64,000 bases of DNA. Origin: Citrobacter koseri (GTDB taxonomy: Bacteria > Pseudomonadota > Gammaproteobacteria > Enterobacterales > Enterobacteriaceae). Where the stretch lies: positions 558,001 to 622,000 of the forward strand of contig UAVY01000001.1 of assembly GCA_900446925.1 (NCBI GenBank), read 5' to 3'. Made by a program: the position numbers and the translations under genes. Under the pieces are notes generated by a model. That model worked only from the letters and a program-made list of their open reading frames with translations, was not told the DNA's origin and searched no databases. Positions 38,312-51,567 of the stretch are shown here, piece by piece. Position 1 is the stretch's first letter. Each line of letters begins with the position of its first letter.

Positions 38312-40049
38312 ATGCGACTTCTCAACCGTTTAAAACAATATCAACGTCTCTGGCAGCCCTCGGCCGGAGAACCTCAGTCGGTCACCGTTGGGGAACTGGC
38401 GGAGCGCTGTTTTTGTAGCGAACGCCACATCCGTACGCTACTACGCCAGGCGCAGGAAGCCGGTTGGTTAACATGGGAGGCGCAATCCGGGCGGGGTAAG
38501 CGCGGTAAACTGCAATTTCTGGTCACGCCGGAGTCACTGCGCAATACCATGATGGAACAAGCGCTGGAAAAAGGTCAGCAGCTTAATGTGCTGGCGCTGG
38601 CACAGCTGGCGCCAGGCGAACTGCGTACCATGCTGCAACCGTTTATGGGCGGGCAGTGGCAAAACGACACGCCGACCCTGCGTATTCCCTACTATCGTCC
38701 GCTGGACCCGTTGCATCCGGGATTTCTGCCCGGTCGCGCAGAACAGCATCTTGCGGGACAAATTTTCTCCGGCCTCACCCGCTTTGACAACGCCAGCCAG
38801 CGCCCCTGCGGGGATTTAGCACATCACTGGGATATCTCCGCCGACGGTATGCGCTGGGATTTTTATATTCGCTCTACCCTGCACTGGCATAATGGCGATA
38901 CGGTAGAAACTGCGCAGCTGCACGCGCGCCTGCTGATGCTGCTTGACCTGCCAGCCCTCAATAAATTGTTTATCAGCGTCAAGCGTATTGAAGTCACCCA
39001 TCCGCAATGCCTGACGTTCATTCTCCATCGCCCTGATTACTGGCTGGCGCACCGTCTGGCAAGCTACTGTAGCCACCTGGCGCACCCGCATCAGCCGCTG
39101 TCAGGCACCGGACCTTTTCGGCTGACGTTATTTACGCCGGAGCTGGTACGCCTGGAAAGCCACGACAATTACCACCTTTGCCACCCGCTGCTAAAGGCGA
39201 TTGAATACTGGATCACGCCTCAGCTTTTTGACCAGGATTTAGGCACCAGCTGCCGTCATCCGGTACAGATTGCCATTGGCAACCCTGAAGAACTGGCCTC
39301 ACTTAGCCAGGTGAGCAGCGGTATTAGCCTGGGATTTTGCTACCTGACGCTTAAAAAAGGCTCGAAACTCAGCCTGCAACAGGCGCGTCGCCTGGTAGAC
39401 ATCATTCATCATACGTCGTTATTACAGACGCTGCCGGTAGATGAAAATCTGATCACGCCCAGCAACGCGCTGCTGCCAGGCTGGGTAATGCCGCAATGGA
39501 AGGGGCTGGAATCCGTTGAATTACCGAAAAAACTGACGCTGGTCTACCACCTTCCCGTTGAGTTGCACACCATGGCGGAGCAACTCCAGCAATATCTGGC
39601 AACGCTCGGGCTGTGAATTAACGTTGATTTTCCACAACGCGAAAAACTGGGATAACTGCCCTTCGCTGGCAAAAGCGGATCTCATGATGGGCGACAGGCT
39701 GATTGGCGAAGCGCCGGAATATACGCTTGAGCAGTGGCTACGCTGCGATCAACTCTGGCCGCATGTGCTGGATGCCCCTGCTTTCGCCCATCTTCAGGCC
39801 ACGCTGGATGCCTTACAAACGCAGCTCGGTGAAGACGACCGCTATACTGCGTTACAACAGGTATTCACGAGTCTGATGAATGACGCCACGCTTACGCCGC
39901 TTTTTAACTATCACTACCGTATTAGCGCGCCGCCGGGCGTCAATGGCGTTCAACTCAATCCACGCGGCTGGTTTGAGTTTGAGAAAGCATGGCTTCCGCC
40001 GCCGCGCGGTGAAGAAGCTGGTCGCGGCCATCCGCAGGCGCTACCATAG
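38312..40049 (+). CDS. ybaE: SgrR-like regulator/solute-binding fusion YbaE (one frameshift)
   Basis: Protein with an N-terminal winged helix (ELAERCFCSERHIRTLLRQA, residues 30-50) and a C-terminal peptide-binding-protein-like domain (TLRIPYYRPLDPLHPGFLPG, then WRHW-like WHNGDTVETAQ), the architecture of SgrR. Ligand unknown. Near 39608 GGG stands for GG; removing one joins YLATLG to CELTLIFHNAKNWDN. Repaired length is 578, twelve more than in E. coli; the last residues (PRGEEAGRGHPQALP) may be a natural tail or another error near 40003. It lies 27 bases before queC. Confidence 0.87.
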
Positions 40050-40076
40050 CGTTTTTCGTTTTTGTCAGGATAAGTT

Positions 40077-40772
40077 ATGAAACGTGCCGTCGTTGTATTC
40101 AGTGGAGGCCAGGACTCCACAACCTGTCTGGCGCAAGCGCTGCATCAGTATGATGAAGTGCACTGCGTCACCTTTGATTATGGTCAGCGCCATCGCGCTG
40201 AGATTGATGTCGCACGTGATCTGGCCTTAAAACTCGGCGCGCGTGCGCATAAGGTGCTGGACGTAACGCTGCTGAGCGAACTGGCGGTCAGTAGCCTGAC
40301 GCGCGATAACATTCCCGTACCGGACTATGAACCGGATGCCGACGGTATTCCGAATACGTTTGTCCCTGGGCGTAATATTCTGTTTCTGACTCTGGCGGCG
40401 ATTTACGCCTATCAGGTGAAAGCCGAAGCGGTGATCACCGGCGTTTGCGAGACGGATTTCTCCGGCTACCCGGACTGCCGCGATGAGTTTGTCAAAGCGC
40501 TGAATCATGCCGTCACCCTGGGTATGGCGAAGGATATTCGCTTTGAAACCCCGCTGATGTGGATTGATAAAGCCGAAACCTGGGCACTCGCCGATTACTG
40601 GGGCAAGCTGGATCTGGTGCGTGAAGAGACGCTGACCTGTTATAACGGCATCAAAGGTGACGGTTGCGGGCAGTGCGCCGCCTGTAATCTGCGCGCCAAC
40701 GGCCTGAACCATTATCTGGCGGATAAACCGGCAGTGATGGCGGCAATGAAGCAGAAAACAGGGTTAAAGTGA
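40077..40772 (+). CDS. queC: 7-cyano-7-deazaguanine synthase QueC
   Basis: Converts 7-carboxy-7-deazaguanine to preQ0 using ATP and ammonia in queuosine synthesis. The 231-residue product has the PP-loop SGGQDS at residues 9-14. The C-terminal zinc site [19 protein letters not shown] supplies four cysteines. Also visible are [12 protein letters not shown] and [14 protein letters not shown]. Length equals E. coli QueC. RBS AGGATAAG precedes the ATG. A BIME follows the gene. Intact. Confidence 0.97.
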   Translation: MKRAVVVFSGGQDSTTCLAQALHQYDEVHCVTFDYGQRHRAEIDVARDLALKLGARAHKVLDVTLLSELAVSSLTRDNIPVPDYEPDADGIPNTFVPGRNILFLTLAAIYAYQVKAEAVITGVCETDFSGYPDCRDEFVKALNHAVTLGMAKDIRFETPLMWIDKAETWALADYWGKLDLVREETLTCYNGIKGDGCGQCAACNLRANGLNHYLADKPAVMAAMKQKTGLK

Positions 40773-40779
40773 TCGTTTT

Positions 40780-40872
40780 GCCGGATGGCGGTGCACGCAC
40801 CTTATCCGGCCTGGCGACATTCACCGTGGTCAATGTCGCCCGTAGGCCTGATAAGCGAAGCGCCATCAGGCA
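40780..40872. repeat. BIME between queC and fadM
   Basis: Opposed REP units beginning GCCGGATGGCGGTGCACGCA and ending with CCTGATAAGCGAAGCGCCAT lie between the convergent queC and fadM stops. Confidence 0.88.
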
Positions 40873-40880
40873 ACTTTCCG

Positions 40881-41279
40881 TTACTTCACCATCTGCTCCA
40901 GTTTCTCGCGTAACTCACCTTCCAGCGGCAATGCTTTCTGCGTTTTCAAATCAATACAGACAAAAGTAATCTGTGCGTCCACCACAACCTGCCCTTCCGG
41001 CTCAAGCGTAATGACCTGGCTTAAAATGCCGCTCTTCCCGTTTAACTGCTGCACCTGACTGGTGACGGTCAGCAGATCGCTCAGCACGGCGGGGCGACGG
41101 TAGTTAATATTAATATTCACCACCACAAAAGCGATATTGCGGGCCGTCATCCATTGAAAGCTGTCACTGTTTTCCAGCCCATCCCAGCGTGCCTCTTCAA
41201 GAAACTCAAGATAGCGGGCATTATTAACGTGCTGATAAACATCAAGGTGATAACCACGGACTTTGATTTGTGTTTGCAT
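40881..41279 (-). CDS. fadM: Long-chain acyl-CoA thioesterase III (FadM/YbaW)
   Basis: Hotdog-fold thioesterase of the 4-hydroxybenzoyl-CoA type that removes inhibitory acyl-CoAs formed in oleate breakdown. The 132-residue product begins MQTQIKVRGYHLDVYQHVNN, with the catalytic-Asp region DVYQHVNNARYLEFLEEA near residues 13-30. A FadR-like operator lies 43-59 bases upstream, which fits FadR control known in E. coli. Intact. Confidence 0.93.
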   Translation of the reverse strand: MQTQIKVRGYHLDVYQHVNNARYLEFLEEARWDGLENSDSFQWMTARNIAFVVVNININYRRPAVLSDLLTVTSQVQQLNGKSGILSQVITLEPEGQVVVDAQITFVCIDLKTQKALPLEGELREKLEQMVK

Positions 41280-41321
41280 AGCGCAATAACCTTACGTTGT
41301 TGTTATAGGAACAGAGGCCAT

Positions 41322-41338
41322 AACTGGTATGACCTCAT
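41322..41338. promoter_or_regulatory. FadR-type operator upstream of fadM
   Basis: AACTGGTATGACCTCAT matches the FadR consensus AACTGGTCnGACCWGTT in the core AACTGGT..GACC. fadM is a known FadR-repressed gene in E. coli; that this exact site is bound here is inference. Confidence 0.65.
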
Positions 41339-41371
41339 TATCCTGGCAAACTTTTGCCACAGTGCAAGTTA

Positions 41372-41817
<446 letters not shown>

Positions 41818-41827
41818 TCAGAAATGG

Positions 41828-41850
41828 AAAAGGCCGCGAAGGCGGCCTTT
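41828..41850 (-). terminator. Terminator hairpin downstream of ppiD
   Basis: Minus-strand AAAGGCCGC and GCGGCCTTTT pair around CTTC, 46 bases after the ppiD stop, ending in a short T-run. Confidence 0.75.
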
Positions 41851-41895
41851 GAGGGTTACAACTTTTTGCAGTTTTTTTGCGAAGCGTCTCGGTGA

Positions 41896-43770
41896 TTACT
41901 GCTGTTCCAGCGCATCGCCGACTTTGATTTTCGCCGCTTTACGCAGGTTACTCATCAGCGCTTCAAAGGTAATCTGCGCGTTATTCTGGGTAATACCCTG
42001 AACCATCGCTTTTTTCTGCTCTTCCGGGCATAGAGCCCGCTTTCACGTCGTCCAGCGCCAGCAGCACAACGTTGCCCTGCATATCGTTAGCGACGCCATA
42101 GCTCGGCTTATCTTTCTCTGGCAGACCCAGCGCAAACGCAGCCTGGCTTACCGGGTCCTGCCCGGTACGGCTCAGCGTTTTCGCTTCGCCAAAGCTCAGA
42201 CCGGCCGCTTTCATCGCTTCTGCGCCTTTACCCGCTTTCAGCTCAACCAGCAGTTTGTCAGCATCCAGTTTTGCCTGCTGCTCTGCTTTGTTGTGCTTAA
42301 CGAGCGCAGCCACCTGCTCTTTCACGTCAGCCAGAGGCTTAACCGCTTCAGGTTTATGCTCGCTGATGCGCAGCACGAATGCGCGGTCGCCATCCACCGG
42401 TGATGATATCGGAGTTGCTGCCCGGCGTACCGTTCTCGCCAACCAGACCACCGTTGAAGATAGCATCGGCAACCGGTTTAAAATTCAGCTCTTCTGGCAG
42501 GTTGTCATGGCTGAACCAGCCGGTTTCAACCGCTTTCACGCCAGCGGCCTGTTCAGCGCCCGCCAGAGATTCGGTATCGTTGCTCGCCGCATCGCTGACT
42601 TTTTGTTGCAGCGCGTAATAGGCATCCAGCGCTTTTTCCTGCTTCACTTTCGCGGCAATGTCATCACGCGCTTCGCTCAGCGGTTTCACTTTCGCAGGCT
42701 GAACATCATCCAGACGCGCAACCAGGAAGCCAACAGAGGATTTAATCACGCCAGACAGCTGGCCTTTTTCTTTCAGACCGGCATTTTTCAGTTCGTCCGG
42801 CGTGGTGGCGTCTTCCAGCCAGCCCATATCGCCGCCGTTGCGCGCAGAGATAATATCTGCGGATTTCTCCTTTCGCCAGCGCGGCAAAATCACCGCCTTT
42901 GTTCAACGCGTCCAGCACCGCTTTCGCTTCATCTTCCGTTTTGGTCTGAATGACGCTGTAACGGTTACGCTGCGGCTGGGTGAACTGATCCTGATGCTGG
43001 TCATAGTAAGACTGGATATCCGCATCGTTGACCGTTTCCTGCATAGCAGCCGCATCCAGCTTGATGTAACTCACGCGGAACTGCTCCGGGGTCATAAAGC
43101 GGTTCTTGTTCTGCTCGTAGTAGCTGGACACTTCCTGATCGGTAGCCTGCTGCTTCGCAGCCAGTGCGTTCACGTCAATCGTCGCTTCACGCACCACACG
43201 CTGCTGCGCGACTAACGCCGCCAGCTCGTCCGTTTCACCTTTCAGAATGAAATCAGTACCGGCAACACCAGCAATCAGTTGCTGGGTGGTGAGCTGGTTA
43301 CGCAATGCCTGAGCATACTGATCGGCTGTCATCCCCATCTGATTCACAATCGCGTTGTAGCGGTTGTTATCAAATTTGCCGTCAACCTGGAAAGCCGCCG
43401 TTGAAAAGATGGCTTGCTTAACCTGTTCGTCGCTGATGCTGAGTTTAAGCTCATGCGCGTATTGATCCAGCAAGGCTTCATCGATAAGACGATTCAGTAC
43501 CTGCTGACGCAGCGTTTTCATGTAGCCTTCATTCGCCGCCAGTTCAGAATACTGATCGCCCAGCTGCTGCTGCATACGATTACGTTCGCTGTTAAACGCA
43601 TTCTCAAACTGCGAGCGGCTGATTTCCTGGTCATTCACTTTTGCGGCGTAGTTATTGCTTCCGCCAATCAGGTAACCACTCACGCCGGTCAAAATGAACG
43701 ACACGATAATGATACCGAAAATAATCTTGAGCACGAGACTGTTAGCAGCCGTGCGTAAGCTGTCCATCAT
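41896..43770 (-). CDS. ppiD: Periplasmic chaperone PpiD (three frameshifts)
   Basis: Membrane-anchored periplasmic chaperone near the SecYEG translocon, with SurA-like and parvulin domains. The start MMDSLRTAANSLVLKIIFGI leads into one membrane helix (residues 14-36). Insertions near 42868 (GG for G), 42401 (CC for C) and 42032 (CCC for CC) break the frame; removing them gives 623 residues ending VGDALEQQ-like, the E. coli length. The parvulin part holds KSADIISARNGGDMGWL. The ATG at 43768-43770 is chosen although the frame is open upstream. It lies after hupB in the same direction. Confidence 0.93.
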
Positions 43771-43933
43771 GGTGTAACCACACTCCGCTGTAGGTGACTG
43801 TTTTGCGTATTCATACTTCACGCCAGCATAGCGTTTTCTGAACGCTGCGCGGAAAGCTGTATTGTGACAAGAAACCGGGGTAATTGTCAGCCCACAACCA
43901 GCATAAACTCAAATAAAGTAGTACTGGACAAAT

Positions 43934-43960
43934 AAAAAAGGCACATCAGATGATGCGCCC
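43934..43960 (-). terminator. Terminator of hupB
   Basis: Minus-strand GGCGCATCA and TGATGTGCC pair around a 2-base loop and are followed by TTTTTT, 34 bases after the hupB stop. Confidence 0.82.
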
Positions 43961-43993
43961 TTGTACTTTGTCACATCCCAGGGGGAGAAGCTC

Positions 43994-44269
43994 TTAGTTT
44001 ACCGCGTCTTTCAGCGCTTTACCTGCACCGGAAACCCGGCACTTTAGCGGCGGCGATGGTGATCTCTTTACCTGTTTGCGGGGTTGCGACCAGTACGGGC
44101 AGCACGCTCTTTAACAGCAAAAGTACCAAAACCTACCAGCGCTACATCATCACCCTCTTTCAGTGATTCAGTGACAGAAGCAATAATTGCATCTAACGCA
44201 CGTCCAGCCGCAGCCTTTAGAGATATCAGCCCCTGCAGCAATTTTGTCGATCAGTTGAGATTTATTCAC
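43994..44269 (-). CDS. hupB: DNA-binding protein HU-beta (three extra bases)
   Basis: Histone-like HU beta subunit that bends and compacts DNA. The start is a GTG at 44267-44269 ([18 protein letters not shown]). Three single-base insertions, near 44212 (GG for G), 44082 (CCCC for CCC) and 44033 (GG for G), add exactly three bases. The raw frame still stops early. Removing them gives 90 residues, including [20 protein letters not shown] and the beta-arm RNPQTGKEI, ending KALKDAVN. It lies between lon and ppiD as in other enterics. Confidence 0.93.
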
Positions 44270-44410
44270 TCTTCTCTTCCTCTTTTATAATTTATATCGC
44301 ACCGGAATCCTTCAAAGTGCGACCGCGCAGGCAGTTATATCAGGCCTGCCATGCCCTTACAACACCCGTTAATGATGGCAAGCCCGATCCGTCATCTAAA
44401 TTAGCTATAC

Positions 44411-44450
44411 AAAAAAAGGGCTGGCAAGCACGAAATGCCCTGCCAGCCCT
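44411..44450 (-). terminator. Terminator of lon
   Basis: Minus-strand AGGGCTGGCA and TGCCAGCCCT form a 10-base stem followed by a T-run (seven T), 30 bases after the lon stop. Confidence 0.9.
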
Positions 44451-44480
44451 GTTTTTCTTAGCGCTATTTGCGCGAGGTCA

Positions 44481-46834
44481 CTATTTTGCGGTGACAACCT
44501 GTATGCCGGACGGCTCATTTTGCAACGCAAGAGTCAGAACTTCCTCAATGCGTTTCACCGGATGAATGTCCAGATCGGCAATAACGTTGTCTGGAATCTC
44601 TTCCAGATCGCGTTTATTCTCAAACGGAATTAACACGGTTTTGATCCCGCCACGGTGCGCCGCCAGCAGTTTCTCTTTCAGGCCGCCGATAGCAGTACCT
44701 GGCCTCGCAGGGTAATTTCCCCGGTCATCGCCACATCAGCGCGAACAGGATTACCCGTCAGGCAGGAGACCAGCGCGGTACACATCGCAATACCGGCGCT
44801 CGGGCCGTCTTTCGGCGTCGCCCCTTCCGGTACGTGAACGTGGATGTCGCGTTTTTCGTAAAAGTCTGGATTAATACCCAGTTTTTCCGCACGCGCACGC
44901 ACCACGGTCAGCGCAGCCTGAATAGATTCCTGCATAACCTCACCGAGAGAACCGGTGTAAGTCAGTTTGCCTTTACCCGGCACACAGGCGGTTTCGATGG
45001 TCAGCAGGTCACCGCCCACTTCCGTCCATGCCAGACCCGTTACCTGACCCACACGGTTTTCGTTGTCCGCGCGGCCATAGTCAAAGCGCTGTACGCCGAG
45101 GTAGTCATGCAGGTTATCGCCATCGATCACAATGTGTTTCAGCGACTTATCCAGCAGCAGCTGTTTCACGGCTTTGCGGCACAGTTTGGAGATTTCACGC
45201 TCCAGGCTACGCACGCCCGCTTCACGGGTGTAGTAACGGATAATGCCGATAATGGCGCTATCCTCAACCGTCAGCTCGCCTTTCTTCAGCGCGTTACGCT
45301 CGATCTGTTTCGGCAGCAGGTGCTGTTTAGCAATGTTCAGCTTCTCGTCTTCGGTATAACCGGACAGACGAATCACTTCCATACGATCCAGCAGCGGCGC
45401 CGGAATGTTCATGGAGTTGGAGGTGGCAACGAACATCACGTCGCTGAGATCGTAATCCACTTCCAGGTAGTGATCGCTGAACGCCACGTTCTGCTCAGGG
45501 TCCAGCACCTCAAGCAACGCAGAGGCCGGATCGCCACGCATGTCGGAAGACATTTTGTCGATCTCATCGAGCAGGAACAGTGGGTTTTTAACGCCCACTT
45601 TGGCCATTTTCTGGATCAGTTTACCCGGCATAGAGCCGATGTATGTCCGGCGGTGGCCGCGGATTTCTGCTTCATCACGCACGCCACCGAGCGCCATACG
45701 GATATATTTACGCCCGGTCGCTTTGGCGATGGACTGGCCCAGAGAGGTTTTACCTACCCCCGGCGGCCCAACCAGACACAGGATCGGCCCTTTGATTTTG
45801 TTTACACGGCTTTGTACCGCGAGATACTCAAGGATACGATCTTTCACACGCTCCAGACCGTAATGGTCTGTGTCGAGAATTTCCTGCGCCTGACGCAGGT
45901 CTTTTTTGACCTTGCTACGCGCGTTCCACGGCACCTGCACCATCCAGTCGATGTAGCCACGTACAACCGTCGCTTCCGCCGACATCGGAGACATCATTTT
46001 CAGCTTCTGCAATTCTGCTTCCGCTTTCTCTTTTGCCTCTTTCGGCATTTTCGCCGCGTCGATTTTACGCTTCAGCGCTTCGTTTTCATCCGGCGCGTCG
46101 TCCATCTCGCCCAGTTCTTTCTGAATGGCTTTCATTTGCTCATTCAGATAGTACTCACGCTGAGATTTCTCCATCTGCTTTTTAACGCGGGTTGCGAATA
46201 CGCTTCTCAACCTGCAACAGATCGATTTCAGATTCCATCATCGCCATCAGATATTCCAGACGTTCGTTAACGTCGGACATCTCCAGCACAGACTGCTTAT
46301 CCGCCAGTTTCAGCGGCATATGGGCTGCGATGGTGTCCGCCAGACGCGCAGGATCGTCAATGCTATTGAGCGACGTCAGCACTTCCGGTGGGATTTTTTT
46401 GTTCAGCTTGATGTAGCCTTCGAACTGACTGATGGCAGTGCGCACCAGCACTTCCTGCTCGCGCTCATCAATCGCCGGCGATTCAAGGTATTCCGCCTTA
46501 GCGGAAAAGTGTTCGCCGTTATCTGACAGCGCAGAAATACGCGCGCGCTGCAACCCCTCAACCAGCACTTTGACAGTACCGTCAGGCAGTTTCAGCATTT
46601 GCAAAATTGAGGCCACGGTCCCGACGGTGAAAAGATCGTTTACACCCGGCTCATCCGTTGATGCTTCTTTCTGGGCGACCAGCATGATTTTTTATCATGG
46701 TCCATAGCCGCTTCCAGACAACGGATAGATTTTTCCCGCCCTACAAATAAGGGTATGACCATGTGCGGATAAACCACCACATCGCGCAACGGCAATACGG
46801 GGATTTCAATGCGTTCAGAACGCTCAGGATTCAT
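44481..46834 (-). CDS. lon: ATP-dependent protease Lon (three frameshifts)
   Basis: Hexameric AAA+ serine protease that degrades damaged and regulatory proteins. The start [20 protein letters not shown] is at 46834. Errors: one A lost near 46689, one C gained near 46194 and one C lost near 44698. Net repair gives 784 residues, exactly the E. coli length. Walker A GPPGVGKT, Walker [10 protein letters not shown], the catalytic Ser in [11 protein letters not shown] and, after the last error, the catalytic Lys in [13 protein letters not shown] are all present. A heat-shock promoter lies upstream. Confidence 0.95.
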
Positions 46835-46916
46835 AGAGCTCTCTCTTAGTTTAGTGTCCGCCAGGTAATCAGACTGCGCGACTGTGCTTCACGCAGCCAT
46901 TAACATGTATGTCAGT

Positions 46917-46943
46917 ATATGGGGATGTTTCCCACACATTCAA
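46917..46943 (-). promoter_or_regulatory. Sigma-32 heat-shock promoter of lon
   Basis: Minus-strand -35 TTGAA (46939-46943) and -10 CCCCATAT (46917-46924) are 14 bases apart, about 85 bases before the lon start. This matches the known E. coli lon promoter layout. Confidence 0.78.
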
Positions 46944-46965
46944 CGCCATGTTTACGGAAAAATAA

Positions 46966-46990
46966 AAGGGGGGATAAAATCCCCCCTTTT
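46966..46990 (-). terminator. Terminator of clpX
   Basis: GGGGGGAT and ATCCCCCC arms around AAA, flanked by A-run and T-run so it works in either direction; it lies about 30 bases after the clpX stop and before the lon promoter. Confidence 0.85.
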
Positions 46991-47018
46991 TCGTTAACTG
47001 ATTGTATGAGTTGGTTAA

Positions 47019-48299
47019 TTATTCACCAGATGCCTGCTGCGCTTCCGGCTTGCCGTAAATCAGCAACGGCTTGCTCTGACCGCCGATGACGGACTCGTCG
47101 ATAACCACTTTTTCGACGTCTTCCATAGAAGGCAGATCGTACATGGTATCAAGGCAGCGCCGCTTCAACGGATGGAACGCAGACCACGGGCGCCGGTTTT
47201 ACGCGCCATCGCTTTCTTCGCGATAGCATCCAGCGCTTCGTCACGAAATTCCAGATCGACGCCTTCCAGATTAAACAGCGCCTGATACTGTTTGGTCAGG
47301 GCGTTTTTCGGCTCTTTCAGGATCTGGATCAGCGCTTCTTCACTCAGCTCATTCAGCGTCGCCACAACCGGCAGACGACCAATAAACTCAGGAATCAGAC
47401 CAAATTTGATCAGATCTTCCGGCTCAACCTGCGCCAGCAGTTCGCCTTCGCTGGCCTTGTCGGATTTCGCTTTAACCGTTGCGCCAAAACCAATGCCGGA
47501 GCCGGTTTCAACACGGTTAGCAATCACTTTATCCAGACCGGCGAACGCGCCGCCGCAGATAAACAGGATCTTAGAGGTATCAACCTGCAAGAACTCCTGC
47601 TGCGGATGCTTGCGTCCTCCCTGCGGCGGAACGGCGGCAACCGTCCCTTCGATCAGTTTCAACAGCGCCTGCTGTACGCCTTCACCGGAGACGTCACGGG
47701 TAATGGACGGGGTTGTCAGACTTACGGGAAATCTTGTCGATTTCATCGATGTAGACAATACCGCGCTGCGCTTTCTGCACATCGTAATCGCATTTTTGCA
47801 ACAGCTTCTGAATGATGTTCTCAACATCTTCGCCCACATAACCGGCTTCGGTCAGGGTAGTGGCGTCCGCCATGGGTGAACGGTACGTCCAGCAGACGCG
47901 CCAGCGTTTCGGCCAGCAGCGTTTTACCGGAACCGGTCGGCCCGATCAGCAGAATGTTACTTTTGCCCAACTCAACGCCATTACTGGTGTCGCCGTTGGC
48001 GCAGACGTTTGTAGTGGTTGTATACCGCGACCGCCAGCACTTTTTTCGCCTGCTCCTGGCCGATAACATAATCGTCCAGATGGTTGCGAATTTCATGTGG
48101 CGTCGGCAGCGCACTGCGTTCACCGGTGCGGTGCCACTTCCTTAATCTCTTCGCGAATGATGTCGTTACATAGATCAACACATTCGTCGCAGATATACAC
48201 GGATGGACCGGCAATCAGCTTGCGCACTTCATGCTGGCTTTTGCCGCAAAAAGAGCAGTACAACAATTTGCCCGAGCCATCTTTGCGTTTATCTGTCAT
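47019..48299 (-). CDS. clpX: ClpXP unfoldase ClpX (six extra bases)
   Basis: AAA+ unfoldase that feeds substrates to ClpP. The start [15 protein letters not shown] carries the zinc-binding domain with cysteines 15, 18, 37 and 40. Walker A GPTGSGKT and the second-half motif PEFIGRLPV are visible. Single-base insertions near 48126, 48001, 47874, 47708, 47171 and 47155 break the frame. Removing all six gives 424 residues, exactly the family length, ending AQQASGE. Second gene of clpP-clpX, 129 bases after clpP. Confidence 0.94.
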
Positions 48300-48428
48300 G
48301 AGTCAAAACCTCTTCTTTGTTCTTTGTGCCGCACACGACGACGCAAATGCCATTCTCAGGCGCAAGTCGCTTGTCAGCGTTGTGCCGCCCCTGGATAGTA
48401 TTATAGCGGCACACCTGCGCCCTGGGCA

Positions 48429-49053
48429 TCAATTACGATGGGTCAAAATCGAGTCGACCAGACCGTACTCCACCGCTTCAGACGCGGAGAGGAAGCGGTC
48501 GCGCTCGGTATCACGTTCAATCTGCTCAAGAGACTGACCCGTATGGTGCGCCATAAGTTCATTCATGCGCCCTTTCACCTTCAGGATTTCACGGGCATGA
48601 ATTTCAATATCTGTCGCCTGGCCCTGATAACCGCCGAGAGGCTGGTGAATCATGGACGCGAGAGTTAGGCAGGCAGAAACGTTTGCCTTTTGCGCCAGCA
48701 GTCAGCAGGAACGCGCCCATAGAAGCCGCCTGGCCCATACAAATCGTGCTAACGTCCGGCTTAATAAACTGCATGGTGTCGTAGATAGACATCCCTGCGG
48801 TGATAACCCCGCCTGGGGAGTTAATGTACAGATAGATATCTTTTTCCGGGTTTTCCGCTTCCAGGAACAGCATCTGCGCCACAATCAGGTTAGCCATATG
48901 GTCTTCGACCTGGCCAGTCAGAAAAATGACACGTTCCTTAAGTAGACGAGAATAGATATCAAAAGAGCGCTCACCACGTGAGGTCTGTTCAATGACCATC
49001 GGCACCAGCGCCATATGGGGTGCAAAGTTATCTCGTTCGCCGCTGTATGACAT
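48429..49053 (-). CDS. clpP: ATP-dependent protease proteolytic subunit ClpP (one frameshift)
   Basis: Tetradecameric serine protease chamber working with ClpX and ClpA. The start [20 protein letters not shown] includes the cleaved propeptide. The catalytic Ser is in [11 protein letters not shown], the His in [11 protein letters not shown] and the Asp in [12 protein letters not shown]. Near 48651 CC stands for C; removing one joins LPNSRV to MIHQPLGG and gives 207 residues, the E. coli length. The ATG at 49051-49053 is chosen by homology. A heat-shock promoter lies upstream. Confidence 0.95.
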
Positions 49054-49132
49054 TTCCGTCTCCTGGATAAAAATTGAAAAAACCTGCTGTACCGATTGTA
49101 ACCTTATGGACGGATTATCAGCTAGTCCCTCT

Positions 49133-49162
49133 GTTATGGGTACGGCATCGCCATAATTCAAG
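49133..49162 (-). promoter_or_regulatory. Sigma-32 promoter of clpP-clpX
   Basis: Minus-strand -35 CTTGAAT (49156-49162) and -10 CCCATAAC (49133-49140), spacer 15, about 80 bases before the clpP start. It resembles the known RpoH promoter of E. coli clpP. Confidence 0.75.
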
Positions 49163-49233
49163 CATAACAATCTTTTGTTGTAACGCTAACACTGAAACGC
49201 TGTTTTCGCACTCTTCCATGCAAAATGCGTGAC

Positions 49234-49267
49234 AAAAAAAAGCCCGCCACCTGGAGGTGACGGGCTC
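49234..49267 (-). terminator. Terminator of tig
   Basis: Minus-strand GAGCCCGTCACCT and AGGTGGCGGGCT pair with one G-T step and are followed by a T-run (eight T), about 33 bases after the tig stop. Confidence 0.88.
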
Positions 49268-49299
49268 TTGTGCGAATTTCGTGCTAATTAAGCGACGAA

Positions 49300-50945
<1,646 letters not shown>

Positions 50946-51263
50946 CTACGCGATGCTTCCTGCGCCACGGCAAGGAGGCGATGCGAAGATCGTATCCTGC
51001 AATCCTTCCCACTCCTTAATGGTATAGGTATGCAGGGCCAGCGCATGTACGGTTGTGGAGAGTTCTGCCGTTAACGTGCCGTAAATCATCCGGTGGCGAT
51101 TAAGAAAACGTTCGCCGGTGAAGCGATCGCTGACCAGTACAACCTTAAAGTGGCTCTCAGAGCCTGCCGGAACATTGTGACGATAGCTTTCATCCACAAC
51201 TTCGAGGAACACGGGTTCGAACGCTGCCCTTAATTTTTCTTCTATTTGCTCACGTATCATCAT
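50946..51263 (-). CDS. bolA: Morphogene/transcription regulator BolA
   Basis: Stress-induced regulator that affects cell shape and forms iron-sulfur complexes with monothiol glutaredoxin. The 105-residue product starts [20 protein letters not shown]; the conserved [22 protein letters not shown] includes the helix-turn-helix-like region and the invariant His pair region. The ATG at 51261-51263 is chosen from E. coli, with GGAGGAG just upstream (AGGAGATAT before the start). The frame is open a further 11 codons. Intact. Confidence 0.95.
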   Translation of the reverse strand: MMIREQIEEKLRAAFEPVFLEVVDESYRHNVPAGSESHFKVVLVSDRFTGERFLNRHRMIYGTLTAELSTTVHALALHTYTIKEWEGLQDTIFASPPCRGAGSIA

Positions 51264-51567
51264 GAAATATCTCCTCCGACAACGCTGAGATGTCACCCAT
51301 CCCTTTAAATACTAGCCGCTTTTACCGTTTACATTACATCATGACAACAAAAATTTAGCGTTCGTCTGATATTTTCATTCAAACGTATGAAGTTTACTGA
51401 CTTATCCATTCATTTGGTTGCGAAAACCCGAAGTAAGGTGTACCGAGGGTCAGAAAACAGACAACGCGATGAATTTACATGCGTTGACCACTTCCCCTCG
51501 CCGTTGGCAATGTTATGATGGCGGGAATTTTTATCTATCACGCTTAAGAGTCACTGAGAGCCCGAAC
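51264..51567. other. Divergent intergenic region between bolA and yajG
   Basis: About 300 bases holding promoters for the divergent bolA and yajG. A gearbox-type -10, CGGCTAGT, lies at 51311-51318 on the minus strand, as in the growth-rate-regulated bolA1 promoter of E. coli; the matching -35 is weak. An AT-rich tract at 51345-51420 precedes yajG. No gene seen. Confidence 0.55.

Noticed and set aside
44834..46270. 478-codon ORF opposite lon
   Set aside because: Antisense shadow of a highly expressed, GC-periodic gene; rich in Arg, His, Phe and Gln with no domain, and Lon is certain on the other strand.
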